This document shows, piece after piece, positions 27,610 through 37,166 of a stretch of 43,450 bases of DNA; position 1 is the stretch's first letter; every line of letters begins with the position of its first letter. Origin of the DNA: Methylococcaceae bacterium (GTDB lineage Bacteria > Pseudomonadota > Gammaproteobacteria > Methylococcales > Methylomonadaceae); assembly GCA_030627205.1 (NCBI GenBank), contig DAOUSN010000021.1:1-43450 (forward strand). The letters run 5' to 3'. Both the position numbers and the translations under genes were made by a program. The notes under the pieces are model-generated. The model was not told where the DNA came from and did not search any database. It saw only the letters and a program-made list of their open reading frames with translations.

Positions 27610-29813
27610 TGAAAAGAATGCTTATCAATGCCACGCAGCCAGAAGAACTGCGTGTTGCTTTGGTAGATGGTCAAAAACTTTATGATTTTGACATTGAAAT
27701 CCCCTCAAAAGAACAAAAAAAATCTAATGTTTATAAAGGAATTATTACTCGTGTTGAACCCAGTTTAGAAGCGGCTTTTATTAATTACGGCGCTGAAAAA
27801 CATGGCTTTTTACCCTTTAAAGAAATTTCACCTCTTTATAGAACTGACCCAAAAACTGGTAAAAGTAGCCGTACTACAATTAAAGATAATTTGAAAGAAG
27901 GACAAGAAGTTATTGTTCAAATTGAAAAAGAAGAGCGAGGTAATAAGGGTGCGGCATTAACAACTTATATTAGCCTTGCAGGAACATACTTAGTCTTAAT
28001 GCCTAATAACCCTAGGGCAGGAGGGATCTCACGTCGTATTGAAGGTGAGACCCGTAATGAATTACGTGAAACGATGAGCACATTAGATATTCCTGATGAA
28101 ATGGGAATAATTATTCGTACTGCAGGCTGTGGTAAAAATGCTGAAGAATTACAATGGGATTTAGATTATTTATTGCAATTATGGCGAGCTATTGAACGTT
28201 CTGGGACAGAGCAAAACGCGCCTTTTCTAATTTTTCAAGAAAGCAATGTTATTATTCGTGCGTTACGCGATCATTTGCGTAATGAAATTGAAGAAATTTT
28301 AATTGATAAAGAAAGTGCGTTTAAATTAGTGCAAACCTTTTTAAAACAAGTAATGCCGCACTTCTTATCAAGAGCTAAATATTATCAAGATGATGTGCCG
28401 CTTTTTAACCGTTATCAAATTGAATCACAAATTGAAACCGCTTATAAACGTGAAGTTTCCTTACCTTCTGGTGGCGCAATTGTTATTGACTATACCGAAG
28501 CATTAACATCAGTTGATATTAACTCTGCACGGGCAACAAAAGGTAGTGATATTGAAGATACCGCATTAAATACCAATTTAGAAGCAGCAGATGAAATTGC
28601 AAGACAACTGCGGTTACGTGATTTAGGTGGTTTATTTGTGATTGATTTTATTGACATGTTAGCCAATAGAAATCAACGAGCAGTTGAAACACGTCTGAAA
28701 GATGCTTTAAAAATTGATCGTGCTAGAATCCAAACCAGCCGTATTTCACGATTTGGACTGCTTGAAATGTCCCGTCAACGGATACACCCCTCTTTAGGTG
28801 ACTCAACCCAATTATCATGCCCACGTTGTAAAGGGCAAGGCTCTATTCGTAATGTGGAATCCGTTGCTTTATCGGTTCTTAGAATTATCGAAGAAGAAGC
28901 CATGAAAAAAGGCAGTGAAAAAATAATTGTACATTTACCGATAGAATCAGCAACGTTTTTATTAAATGAAAAACGTAGTGTAATAGAAGAAATAGAAAAA
29001 CGCTTAAAAGTTGGCATTATTATATTACCTAGTAAGCATTTGGAAACACCTGCTTATGATATTGAGAGAATTAAATCAAAAGATATAGGCGATGAAAAAC
29101 TGAGCTATTTACAGGTTCAAACAGAAGAAGTTACTATCCCTGAGTTTGCTAAACAGCGACCTACTCAAAAAATAACCCCAGCGGCGATTAAAGAGTTTTT
29201 ACCTAATATGCCAGCGCCGGTACAAAATAAAAAAACCTCTGCCAGTTTGATTCACCGTTTTTGGCAAAGATTAATGGGTGATGCTGAAGTTATTGAGCTT
29301 AAAACAGTAATTGAACAAAAAGAAGCAGAGAAAACTCCAGTAGAGGTAGAAACCAATAATCAACGCAAAAATCGCCCACCCCGTAAACGTAATAACACGA
29401 ATAGAAATCAGCGTAATAATAGGAATAAAACGGAAACTACAACAGAAAATAATGATGTAGAAAAAGGAGCTAAACCTGAAAAAGTTGTTAATAAAAATCA
29501 GTATAATAACAACCAGAAAGTTGAAACAGCTACAGAAAGTTCAGGAGTAAATAGTAATACAGAAGTAGAAAGAGAAAACTCTATTTCTGAAAAGAAAAAA
29601 CGCCTGTCAGGACAAAACCGTAGACGTGGCCCTAATCGTAGAAAGCCACGTAATCCAAACTATAAAAAACCAGAAATTGATTTTAGTATTGATAATGGCA
29701 ATGTTGATTCAACAACAATAACAGAATCAAAAAAAGTTGATGCTGTTGATAAGTCTGAAATTACTAAAAAAATAGAAATAGAATCGACTATTATAGAAAA
29801 AAAAGACAGTTAA
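27609..29813 (+). CDS. rne: Ribonuclease E
   Basis: A 734-residue endoribonuclease, core of the RNA degradosome. The start [21 protein letters not shown] is standard and an AAGGA lies 9 nt upstream. The S1 domain is at about 35-125. The DNase I-like catalytic domain contains [15 protein letters not shown] with the Mg-binding Asp. The Zn-link is SCPRCKGQG at about 403-411. The C-terminal part (about 500-734) is hydrophilic, with an Asn/Arg-rich stretch and an Arg-rich [15 protein letters not shown] segment that should bind RNA. At about 210 residues it is much shorter than the E. coli scaffold, so fewer degradosome partners are expected. Confidence 0.96.
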   Translation: MKRMLINATQPEELRVALVDGQKLYDFDIEIPSKEQKKSNVYKGIITRVEPSLEAAFINYGAEKHGFLPFKEISPLYRTDPKTGKSSRTTIKDNLKEGQEVIVQIEKEERGNKGAALTTYISLAGTYLVLMPNNPRAGGISRRIEGETRNELRETMSTLDIPDEMGIIIRTAGCGKNAEELQWDLDYLLQLWRAIERSGTEQNAPFLIFQESNVIIRALRDHLRNEIEEILIDKESAFKLVQTFLKQVMPHFLSRAKYYQDDVPLFNRYQIESQIETAYKREVSLPSGGAIVIDYTEALTSVDINSARATKGSDIEDTALNTNLEAADEIARQLRLRDLGGLFVIDFIDMLANRNQRAVETRLKDALKIDRARIQTSRISRFGLLEMSRQRIHPSLGDSTQLSCPRCKGQGSIRNVESVALSVLRIIEEEAMKKGSEKIIVHLPIESATFLLNEKRSVIEEIEKRLKVGIIILPSKHLETPAYDIERIKSKDIGDEKLSYLQVQTEEVTIPEFAKQRPTQKITPAAIKEFLPNMPAPVQNKKTSASLIHRFWQRLMGDAEVIELKTVIEQKEAEKTPVEVETNNQRKNRPPRKRNNTNRNQRNNRNKTETTTENNDVEKGAKPEKVVNKNQYNNNQKVETATESSGVNSNTEVERENSISEKKKRLSGQNRRRGPNRRKPRNPNYKKPEIDFSIDNGNVDSTTITESKKVDAVDKSEITKKIEIESTIIEKKDS

Positions 29814-29820
29814 TGATTAT

Positions 29821-29850
29821 AAAGAGCCAGCATCCAGTTGGCTCTTTTAA
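29821..29850. terminator. Bidirectional intrinsic terminator between rne and sulP
   Basis: AAAGAGCCA (29821-29829) and TGGCTCTTT (29839-29847) form a perfect 9-bp stem with a 9-nt loop. The T-run on the rne side and the A-run on the other side suit both convergent genes. Confidence 0.85.
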
Positions 29851-29855
29851 TTTAT

Positions 29856-31382
29856 TTAAGCTAACCTATCTGTTGCAACATGGTAATGAGGGTCTTCACT
29901 CACATTAACTTCCACCATATCACCTGCTTTACCTAATAACTGGTTACATTCAGGGCTTAAATGCACTAGATGTAACGTTTTAGCTTGTTTATGATAACGT
30001 TCCGCAAGTGCATCAACAGCCTCTAAACCTGAGTGGTCATGAACATGGGTATAGCGAAAATCAATCACGACATCATTTGGATCATCATGAGGATTAAATA
30101 AGTTGTTAAAACTGTGTATTGATCCGAAAAATAAAGGCCCATGTAATTCATAAACCAAAAACCCTTTATCATTAGTATAAGTTTTTGCATCCATTCGTTG
30201 TGAAGATTCCCAAGCGAAAACTAACGCAGAAACAATAACTCCAATGATAACTGCCATTGCTAAATCAGAAATAACAGTAACCCCCGACACTAGGATAATA
30301 ACAAAAGCATCACTTCGAGGAATTTTCTTTAAAATTCTAAAGCTTGACCATTCAAATGTTCCAATAACGACAATAAACATCACTCCAATTAAGGCTGCAA
30401 TAGGAATAATAGCAATTAAATCTGACCCAAATAAAATAAAACTCAATAAAAATAAGGCCGCAGAAATACCAGATAAACGTCCTAAACCACCTGAGTTAAT
30501 ATTAATCATACTTTGACCAATCATTGCACAGCCTCCCATACCTCCGAAAAGTCCAGTCACAATATTAGCTGCTCCCTGAGCAATACATTCTTTATTACCT
30601 TTACCACGAGTTTCAGTAATTTCATCAATTAATTGTAAGGTTAATAACGACTCAATTAATCCAATTGCCGCAAAAATAAAGGAATAAGGTAATACAATTA
30701 ATAATGTTTCTAAACTAAATGGTACTGTTGGCAAATGAAAACTAGGAAAACCACCGGCAATAGAGGCTAAATCACCTACGGTATTAACATTTAGTTTTAA
30801 AGCCATAACTAATCCTGTGACTACTAAAATTGCCGCTAATGATGAAGGAATAATTCGAGTTAATTTAGGTAAAAAATGAATAATAGCCATTGTTAGAACC
30901 ACTAACGCCAATAAAATATATAGCGATTCACCAGTGATCCAACTGTAAACTCCGTTAGCATCTTTTATTTGAAAGCTTTGTAATTGAGCTAAAAAAATGA
31001 CAATCGCAAGACCATTAACAAAACCAAGCATAACAGGATGAGGTACCATACGAATAAATTTCCCCAAACGAAATAATCCTGCTATTATTTGAATAATGCC
31101 CATTAATACCACGGCTACCAATAAATATTCAATGCCATGATGAGCAACTAACTCAACCATTACGACTGCCAAAGCACCAGTCGCACCTGAAATCATCCCA
31201 GGTCGACCTCCAAAGATAGAAGTTATTAGCCCAACCATAAAAGCAGCATAAAGCCCTACTAAAGGATTAACACCCGCAACAAAAGAAAAAGCAATAGCTT
31301 CTGGAACAAGAGCTAAGGCGACGGTTAAGCCCGATAAAATATCATCTTTATAATTAGAATGATGCGAAGAAAGGTCAAACAT
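29856..31382 (-). CDS. SulP-family anion transporter with STAS domain
   Basis: A 508-residue inner-membrane protein with about 11-12 hydrophobic segments. It opens with [21 protein letters not shown], the SulP signature region, then [17 protein letters not shown], and ends with a cytoplasmic STAS domain (about 400-500, [22 protein letters not shown]). Sulfate or bicarbonate are the usual substrates; no adjacent carbonic anhydrase gene points to one. Its upstream region runs directly into an IS remnant, so its promoter may lie at the IS edge (ATTATA at 31425-31430 is TATAAT on this strand). Confidence 0.9.
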   Translation of the reverse strand: MFDLSSHHSNYKDDILSGLTVALALVPEAIAFSFVAGVNPLVGLYAAFMVGLITSIFGGRPGMISGATGALAVVMVELVAHHGIEYLLVAVVLMGIIQIIAGLFRLGKFIRMVPHPVMLGFVNGLAIVIFLAQLQSFQIKDANGVYSWITGESLYILLALVVLTMAIIHFLPKLTRIIPSSLAAILVVTGLVMALKLNVNTVGDLASIAGGFPSFHLPTVPFSLETLLIVLPYSFIFAAIGLIESLLTLQLIDEITETRGKGNKECIAQGAANIVTGLFGGMGGCAMIGQSMININSGGLGRLSGISAALFLLSFILFGSDLIAIIPIAALIGVMFIVVIGTFEWSSFRILKKIPRSDAFVIILVSGVTVISDLAMAVIIGVIVSALVFAWESSQRMDAKTYTNDKGFLVYELHGPLFFGSIHSFNNLFNPHDDPNDVVIDFRYTHVHDHSGLEAVDALAERYHKQAKTLHLVHLSPECNQLLGKAGDMVEVNVSEDPHYHVATDRLA

Positions 31383-31449
31383 AAGTGTGCTAGTATCCTA
31401 TATAAATAACAAATAAAACCGTTCATTATACCAATACCTCCGTTAAAAA

Positions 31450-31911
31450 TCACGTTATTTCAGCATGAATTCTACCGAGTTCTGCGGCTTGGAAAATTTT
31501 ATCGCTAATTAAAAACTCCTCATGTTTTATGCCGAGTGACACATAATCCGACGCGTGATTTTACGCGCCCTGTAGACCGTTTTTAAATCCAACATAATTT
31601 TCGGTTCTAAGCCCTCTATTTGAGATAATAGCTGCGAAAACGTTACCATAAACAATAAGTTGTTGCTATGTTATTCACTTAAATTTCTTTAATATTCATA
31701 AAATCTTCAAGCCCCCAATATTGCTTGGCATCACGAAAATTGAATTCAATTTGAAAGCGTAATTGATAATAATCAATCAAGGTGTCGTACGCTAATTTTA
31801 AATCATTGCTAAACAATAATACTTTCGCTATTTTGCCTGTTTTTAGATTGGTTTTAACTATTATCACGACACTCAATAACATTGGAAAATTCTTATGCCA
31901 GACTGCACATG
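31450..31911 (-). pseudogene. IS4-type DDE transposase remnant (3' part, frameshifted)
   Basis: An open segment at 31679-31911 encodes VVIIVKTNLKTGKIAKVLLF and YYQLRFQIEFNFRDAKQYWG, which contains the Y-x2-R-x3-E-x6-K (YREK) signature of IS4-family transposases with the third catalytic acid. Reading on after its stop with frame changes gives FMVTFSQLLSQIEGLEPKIM and LDLKTVYRARKITRR, then, after another shift, HEEFLISDKIFQAAELGRIH, ending at a TGA at 31450-31452. The N-terminal two thirds, with the first two catalytic Asp residues, is missing. It is a decayed 3' fragment. Confidence 0.8.
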
Positions 31912-32033
31912 ATTTAAAAAATCCATCAGCAACTATCATTAACTTCACTCAACTTATTGAAAAATTAGCTAAAAATAATGACTACCAACAACAACTAAAA
32001 AAACAAATTACCCAACACGATAAGTTACGCTAA
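31890..32033 (+). pseudogene. Possible histidine-kinase H-box fragment
   Basis: On the plus strand, a frame ending at TAA 32031-32033 reads TAHDLKNPSATIINFTQLIE and then a Lys/Gln-rich helix to QHDKLR. H-D/E-L-K/R-N-P is the H-box of HisKA domains, and the following residues have the expected amphipathic pattern. It starts abruptly where the minus-strand transposase remnant ends. No ATP-binding domain follows. It could be a relic of a kinase truncated by IS insertion, or a chance reading. Confidence 0.35.
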
Positions 32034-32036
32034 ATT

Positions 32037-32117
32037 ATAGGATGTGCTGAGGTACGAAGCGCATCTTTCGAGTAAAATAACACGAATGATGCGCCTCCTA
32101 TTGTCGGCACATCCTAT
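32037..32117. repeat. 81-bp nested palindromic element (REP/MITE-like)
   Basis: Perfect 11-bp arms ATAGGATGTGC (32037-32047) and GCACATCCTAT (32107-32117) enclose a second exact pair, GCGCATC (32059-32065) and GATGCGC (32088-32094). The outline GGATGTGC...GAAGCGCATC resembles palindromic repeats common between proteobacterial genes. It separates the kinase-like fragment from an IS110 transposase tail, so it may have inserted into the IS. Confidence 0.7.
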
Positions 32118-32119
32118 GT

Positions 32120-32224
32120 ATCCCATCTTATCGCGTTGCTTTAGGTGCTGCAATGCGTAAATTAGTAAAAATTTGTTTTGGTATTTTAAAACACTAAGAA
32201 ACCTATCAATCACAAGTGGGTTAA
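32120..32224 (+). pseudogene. IS110-type transposase C-terminal remnant
   Basis: The plus-strand frame reads SYRVALGAAMRKLVKICFGI followed by LKH, a TAA (32195-32197), then ETYQSQVG and a second TAA (32222-32224). The VAL-x-AAMRKL-x-x-x-x-x-x-x-L-x-H pattern is the conserved C-terminus of IS110/IS1111 transposases. Everything upstream is lost at the edge of the palindromic element. Confidence 0.65.
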
Positions 32225-32243
32225 TTTACCCCTTGTGATTGAT
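32205..32243. repeat. Strong 39-nt stem-loop
   Basis: ATCAATCACAAG (32205-32216) and CTTGTGATTGAT (32232-32243) are exact inverted copies, and the inner GGGT/ACCC also pair, leaving a very small loop. No T-run follows on either strand. It overlaps the end of the IS110 remnant and lies 84 bp beyond the end of the kinase gene, so it could be an IS terminus or a 3' stabilising hairpin. Confidence 0.6.
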
Positions 32244-32326
32244 TTGGAGAGATGGTATCTACAAGCTAACACTAAAGCCTAACATAGAAACTACCAAAAA
32301 TAGCGTCAGTATCTTGCCTTATTAAA

Positions 32327-33862
32327 TCAAACACTCACCAACTGCACCATCGCTAAACGCGAACCTTCTTCCCCTTTTGAAAACAACAACTGCACACCCT
32401 CTTCCAAAACTACCGACTGACCAATCTCAATAAATTGATTCTGCTTAGAATCAGGAGTACTTTTCCCTGTTGGAACTTTAAACAACTTAGGCATATTTTC
32501 ATTAACCAACAGCCAATTATTATTATGAAAAATAAAATAACCCATGCGTTTACGGTCATCCGCAGATAAACGCTCATTAGGAATCACGTTACGATTCGTA
32601 TGCCATTTATATAAAGACTGCCCTGTATAAATCATTAACCGATGATTATCAGGTCTGTATTTGCCATCGTGCAAATTGGAATACAAATTTAAAATTGGTA
32701 ATTTACCATGAAATTTTGTCCCGCAAAACGGACATTCAGGCGACTTGCTATTATCAAACACATACCACTTTTGTTCACAACTTTTATTCTTACACGGCTG
32801 AATTAAATCAACGGTTTTTACTAAAGCATGTTCCCACTCATCCGCTGTCGGTCTTAAATTCGGCTCATGCAAACCTGCAATAAATGCCCGTTCAAACAAA
32901 TCCTCTAAATAAGGTCCTGCAACGTGATAAGGTAAATTATCGGTGTCTTTCCACGGCAATTCCGAATCTCTAACCTGCGCCTTATCAATACGGTTAGACT
33001 TATCATGCGCGTGTTCTACAAATAAAGCGTTAATTCCCATCGACAAATCTTCATCACGCTGTGGATCTTCGACATCGTGAACCTTGTCACCGCGTAACGG
33101 ATGCCGCAAAAATAAATACATGTAAATTAATACCGCTAACGCATGACGATCGGTACTAATACAGGGTAATTTCCTATTCGGGTCAGTTTTATCCAAATGC
33201 GCAGTTTCAACCACTTCTGGCGCAAAAAAATCAGGCGTTCCTGCGACATCTGGTGGAAATTTTCCCGGTACAACCAAACCATCGACATCGACAATACAGG
33301 CATGACCGCCTTTAGGGTCAATTAAAACATTTTTATAGGATAAATCTGAATGCGCTAATCCCGCCGCATGTAAGCGTCTCACCGCTCGGCTAATTAAAAT
33401 AGAAATGCGTAAATAACTTAACCAGTCGCCGCGTTCTTTAGGGTCTAAATATTTATAACGATTGGTCGGCGAGGCAAACCATTTCCCTTCTTTTTCGCAA
33501 CCTTTTATGTCTAAGAAATCGTCATTAATTGAGCCGTGTTCAAAAAAGAAATGCGATTGGTAAACAGGTTCGACAATGCCGATTTGTCCCTTGTCATTTT
33601 CAACCACTTCAACTGGCCAACGAAATAAAGATTCCCAGTATTCGCCGCCTTGTTGCTCAAAAATTCGCTCACGATAACGCCCTGTAATTAGTTGCAAACG
33701 TTCAAGACATTGTTCATCTTGTGGGTCTCTGAAAAATAATAAAACATTTTTTTTATCAGGTGAAAAATACATATCTTTCATGCCGCCTGAACTTTTAATT
33801 TCATCGACATATTCAAACACTTTGCCTGTCATCGTATGGGCTTTTAATAGCTTGCTCATCAT
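32327..33862 (-). CDS. TerY-P-type protein kinase with zinc ribbon and FHA-like tail
   Basis: A 511-residue protein. The kinase domain (about 15-350) has the catalytic loop HSDLSYKN (171-178), the metal-binding DVDG (192-195, in place of DFG) and the APE-like FFAPE (213-217). The Gly-rich loop is weak (SSGGMKDMYF). A zinc ribbon follows with Cys357, Cys362, Cys377 and Cys380. The last ~120 residues are beta-rich (YKWHTNRNVIPNERL, WLLVNEN, GVQLLFSKG) and look like an FHA-like or related beta-sandwich. The kinase/PP2C/vWA triad with a zinc-ribbon kinase is the TerY-P arrangement described for tellurite-type stress systems. It is the last gene of the four-gene operon, 6 bp after the PP2C gene. 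Phosphorylation targets are unknown. Confidence 0.85.
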   Translation of the reverse strand: MMSKLLKAHTMTGKVFEYVDEIKSSGGMKDMYFSPDKKNVLLFFRDPQDEQCLERLQLITGRYRERIFEQQGGEYWESLFRWPVEVVENDKGQIGIVEPVYQSHFFFEHGSINDDFLDIKGCEKEGKWFASPTNRYKYLDPKERGDWLSYLRISILISRAVRRLHAAGLAHSDLSYKNVLIDPKGGHACIVDVDGLVVPGKFPPDVAGTPDFFAPEVVETAHLDKTDPNRKLPCISTDRHALAVLIYMYLFLRHPLRGDKVHDVEDPQRDEDLSMGINALFVEHAHDKSNRIDKAQVRDSELPWKDTDNLPYHVAGPYLEDLFERAFIAGLHEPNLRPTADEWEHALVKTVDLIQPCKNKSCEQKWYVFDNSKSPECPFCGTKFHGKLPILNLYSNLHDGKYRPDNHRLMIYTGQSLYKWHTNRNVIPNERLSADDRKRMGYFIFHNNNWLLVNENMPKLFKVPTGKSTPDSKQNQFIEIGQSVVLEEGVQLLFSKGEEGSRLAMVQLVSV

Positions 33863-33868
33863 AATTCC

Positions 33869-35449
33869 TTAACGATAAATTAATGCCAATGTACGGTCGT
33901 CATGATTTCCCGCCGACCAAAAATCTAACCAGTCGTTTAACTGCGCCGCGCTGGTTTCAATATCTTCTGATAAATGTGGTTGTATATCATTGCTCCAAAA
34001 AACATCCCAAAAATCAAGTTGCTGTAAATTATTATCGGTTTCAAAAAGTGGGTCTGAAATACCATCGGTCATTAATATTAATGCGGTAAATTCTCGGTCA
34101 AAACTAAAACGTAACCGTTTTTTTATATCGTCAGGATTTTTTGCTTCAATATCTAAAAAGCGTGTTTGCCCTGCATAATCACCACTGTCGCCCGCGCCGA
34201 GTAATTTTAGTGTTTTTCCTGCTTTGTAAATCCCTAAACCACCGTCTCCAATCCAGTAAGCAATGCTAAATGAACCATTGCCAAGTGGTTTGTGCGCGGC
34301 AATTAAAAGGGTTGAATAATAATCCCTGAATTTGCGCTCATCGTGTTCTGCCAATTCAATTAATTTATCAATTGAGCTAATAATCGCAGGAGCAAAAACA
34401 TCGTACAAAATCTCATTTAAGGCGGACTCATTTTCTGGGGTTTTATTTTCCTGCCATAAATTTAAACAGTCCATTAAACTGGCATCATGTTGTTTAAGTT
34501 GCTGACTCAAAACCTCATTGCTATTATTAACAATGACTCGCGCACCTTCTCGCGAATACTCACTACTGCCCGCGCCATCTGCAACAGCGACAATATGCCA
34601 ATGCGTTTCCTTATCAACTGTTAAGGAAAAATCATCATCCCGACAACTGCCAACATGAGCATGAGAGCGACCGCGTTTACTGGCGGCTATTAACTTCCAT
34701 TCATAAAGTCCATCCATTGCTTTATTATCATCATCGGCTTTCCAGTATTTAACTTCGGTATCAGAGGGAATATTTTTCCATAAACTTTTGGGGTCGTTAT
34801 TAATCACCAAATTCATAGTATCGCTGTAAGAATTTTGTTGATATTGATACAACACCGTAAGTTTATGGTCGCCTGCAATTAATGGCTCACCTTCAAGCAG
34901 GTTCTGCTCAACATCATAAATCAGCCCTAAATTATCTAAGCCTGTTATGTTTACAAGGGTGACCACTTGCGAACCGAGTGTTTCTAATGCCGCCATATAA
35001 GTCCTGCCCACGGTCGCATTAGATAATTTAAAATGTATAGTCGGTTGAATAGGCTTCATTTCTATTTCTTCCTTAGGGCTAGTTTCTTGGAGAGGCTGTT
35101 GTGGCAACTCTTTGATTACCTCATCGTTTTTTTCAATAATAGTTTCTACTTCTGACTTTTGTTTAAGCAAACTTACGGCTGTTTTTTCAGTTGCTTCAAT
35201 TTCAAATAAATCCAAAGAAGGGTTCTTATCTTCTTCGAGTTCTTCAACGTTTTCCGCTTCTGATTTAAAAATACATTGTTGAGAACCTAACCATCTTGTT
35301 TCTAATTCTTCTGCAAAATTATCCATAAAATTCTGAGTTTCGGGACGCATCACAAATTCATTTAATAGCATTAAATCTGTGTTTGGTTCTATAGGAGCTA
35401 ATACTTCCAAAGCTAATTTTAAATAACTAAGATTCTCATAATTACTCAT
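33869..35449 (-). CDS. PP2C-family phosphatase with Ig-like N-terminal domain
   Basis: A 526-residue protein. The C-terminal half (about 255-526) is a PP2C domain: RSHAHVGSCRDDDFSL, VAVADGAGSSEYSREGARV (metal Asp291), a GDGGLGIY segment and LILMTDGISDPLF. Residues about 135-215 (FKLSNATVGRTYMAALETLG, LLEGEPLIAGDHKL) look like a putative-Ig/cadherin-like beta domain. Residues 65-130 are an acidic linker. It should reverse the partner kinase. Its start overlaps the vWA gene by 4 bp (ATGA) and its stop lies 6 bp from the kinase start, so the three are tightly coupled. Confidence 0.87.
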   Translation of the reverse strand: MSNYENLSYLKLALEVLAPIEPNTDLMLLNEFVMRPETQNFMDNFAEELETRWLGSQQCIFKSEAENVEELEEDKNPSLDLFEIEATEKTAVSLLKQKSEVETIIEKNDEVIKELPQQPLQETSPKEEIEMKPIQPTIHFKLSNATVGRTYMAALETLGSQVVTLVNITGLDNLGLIYDVEQNLLEGEPLIAGDHKLTVLYQYQQNSYSDTMNLVINNDPKSLWKNIPSDTEVKYWKADDDNKAMDGLYEWKLIAASKRGRSHAHVGSCRDDDFSLTVDKETHWHIVAVADGAGSSEYSREGARVIVNNSNEVLSQQLKQHDASLMDCLNLWQENKTPENESALNEILYDVFAPAIISSIDKLIELAEHDERKFRDYYSTLLIAAHKPLGNGSFSIAYWIGDGGLGIYKAGKTLKLLGAGDSGDYAGQTRFLDIEAKNPDDIKKRLRFSFDREFTALILMTDGISDPLFETDNNLQQLDFWDVFWSNDIQPHLSEDIETSAAQLNDWLDFWSAGNHDDRTLALIYR

Positions 35450-36507
35450 CCTTTTGACCTCGTAATGTTAAAACCCGCTTCATTCGTGTTGCTTTGCATT
35501 TGTAACGAATTATCGCACCACGGACATACCGCATCGACACCATCATCCACACAAAAAATATTTTCGCACATGCAAACCCCCAAGGCATAAGGATTGCCAC
35601 AATAAGGACAACCCACTCCACCAATTAGATTTTTCACATTAATCATTGGATTAACGTTTTCTTTTTCTGACCAATCAAAATAACTTTCTTCTATAGGATA
35701 ACAGCCAGAAACCTGAAATAATTTTTGACCTTCTTCGACCTTTGACAAGTCCAAACCCATTTCCATAAAAGTGGGCAGACGATCATATTTAATTAAATAC
35801 GGCTGTATTGATTTTTGACAACGACCCACAAACACCGCGCAATCATTGTCAGAATAAGTCCCGTTAAAATCAAACTGCTCTAAAAATCCACCTGCTTTTT
35901 CCAAAGACACGCAACCCGAAGAACTGGGGTTTTTATCTAACGCCACACTTTGAGATTTTACCGACATCGTCATCCATTGGATAAAACGCGCAAAGTCGGT
36001 TTCCTGCTCACCATTATAAACAAATGAATCATTGGCAATATTGGAAAATACCGCTAAATCGGCATATTGCCCCAAACCTATGGCAATAAAATGACAACGT
36101 TTTGCATAATGCTGTTGCCATTTAGTAAGCGTTTGTTGATATTTATCGGTAGGTTTACCATCAGTTAAAAAATAAATAACAGGTTTCCAATCACCTTTTG
36201 ATGTCGGGGTACTTTTAACTACATTTTTATCTATTTCAAGCATTAAATGCTCTAAAGCCGCTCCGAAAGAAGTGCCAGAACCGATAGGCAATTTAGGCGG
36301 ATAAAAAGTAGGTAAGTCGATTAACGGCACTAAGGTTTTTACTTGTCCTGCAAAGGCAATAATCGACAAAAAAACTGATTCTAAAGCTTGCGGGTCTTGT
36401 CGAAGTTTTTTAGTTAATTCTGCAACACCCGCTTCTAAATAACGATGGGGTTCACCTATCATTGAATCTGAAACATCTAACACTAAAAATACGGGTAAAC
36501 GGCGCAT
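35446..36507 (-). CDS. TerY-like vWA protein with cysteine-rich TerY-C-like tail
   Basis: A 353-residue protein. The vWA domain (1-190) has a complete MIDAS: DVSDS (11-15), Thr79 in GSGTS, and Asp116 in LTDGKP. The C-terminus holds a cysteine-rich metal-binding region with Cys300, 303, 312, 314, 319, 328 and 331 (CPYC, CMC, CPWC), as expected of the TerY-C domain. vWA proteins of this kind bind Mg/Ca-dependent partners and are the third member of TerY-P triads. It follows a shorter vWA gene by 11 bp and overlaps the PP2C gene. Confidence 0.87.
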   Translation of the reverse strand: MRRLPVFLVLDVSDSMIGEPHRYLEAGVAELTKKLRQDPQALESVFLSIIAFAGQVKTLVPLIDLPTFYPPKLPIGSGTSFGAALEHLMLEIDKNVVKSTPTSKGDWKPVIYFLTDGKPTDKYQQTLTKWQQHYAKRCHFIAIGLGQYADLAVFSNIANDSFVYNGEQETDFARFIQWMTMSVKSQSVALDKNPSSSGCVSLEKAGGFLEQFDFNGTYSDNDCAVFVGRCQKSIQPYLIKYDRLPTFMEMGLDLSKVEEGQKLFQVSGCYPIEESYFDWSEKENVNPMINVKNLIGGVGCPYCGNPYALGVCMCENIFCVDDGVDAVCPWCDNSLQMQSNTNEAGFNITRSKG

Positions 36508-36518
36508 AATGAGCTTCC

Positions 36519-37163
36519 TTAAATTACAATTTGAATTTCGTGAGGTGGCGGTGGTAAGTTACTTGCATTATCTGCTCCTGCGCCGATGGCTACGCTACTT
36601 TGTTCAACGCTTGCCGACACCCATTTAAAAAAGCTTGAAAATGCCGCGCTATCGGTCGTATCAAGACTGACGACGGTATCGGTGATTTGTTTTAAAAAAG
36701 ATTCTTTGGCTTTCGGTCCTGCGGCACAGGCGATAATTTTTCCAAAATCACAGCTACGAATTTTAGTGACCATTTCTTTAAATAACGCCGTGTCAGAAGG
36801 TGCGCCGTCAGTCATTAAAAATAACATTGGTCGCCAGTCGCCTTTTTTATCGGCGGAGCTTTTAGTGACATCACGCTGCATACTTTTTATCACTAACTCT
36901 AAAGCCGCACCTAAATTGGTTGCTCCCGAACGTGGACAAGTAATTTCAGGAATTTGCACTTGTTCTAAAGGTGTTAATGGGAATATTTCTTTAACGTCAT
37001 TATCAAAGGTGACAATGGATAAAGACACGCTATCAAGTGCATGAGGGTCTTGTCTAAACGCGTTAATCATGGCTTGCAAACCAACATTAACGGATAAAAT
37101 CGGCTCGCCGTTCATAGAGCCTGAGGTATCTATAGCTATGTAGATGGGTAATCGTCTGGACAT
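36519..37163 (-). CDS. TerY-like vWA protein (short)
   Basis: A 214-residue single vWA domain from the second of two tandem ATGs (the first is at 37166; spacing from the GGGA Shine-Dalgarno favours 37163). MIDAS residues are DTSGS (12-16), the Thr in PRSGATNLGAALE, and the Asp in LMTDGAPSD. Size and sequence are typical of TerY. It ends in a Pro-rich PPPPHE tail. It is the first gene of the four-gene set and is paralogous to the longer vWA gene that follows, so the operon carries two vWA subunits. Confidence 0.88.
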   Translation of the reverse strand: MSRRLPIYIAIDTSGSMNGEPILSVNVGLQAMINAFRQDPHALDSVSLSIVTFDNDVKEIFPLTPLEQVQIPEITCPRSGATNLGAALELVIKSMQRDVTKSSADKKGDWRPMLFLMTDGAPSDTALFKEMVTKIRSCDFGKIIACAAGPKAKESFLKQITDTVVSLDTTDSAAFSSFFKWVSASVEQSSVAIGAGADNASNLPPPPHEIQIVI

Positions 37164-37166
37164 CAT

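Noticed and set aside
36586-37044. 152-codon plus-strand frame opposite the short vWA gene
   Set aside because: Antisense to a well-supported vWA domain with intact MIDAS; no family resemblance.
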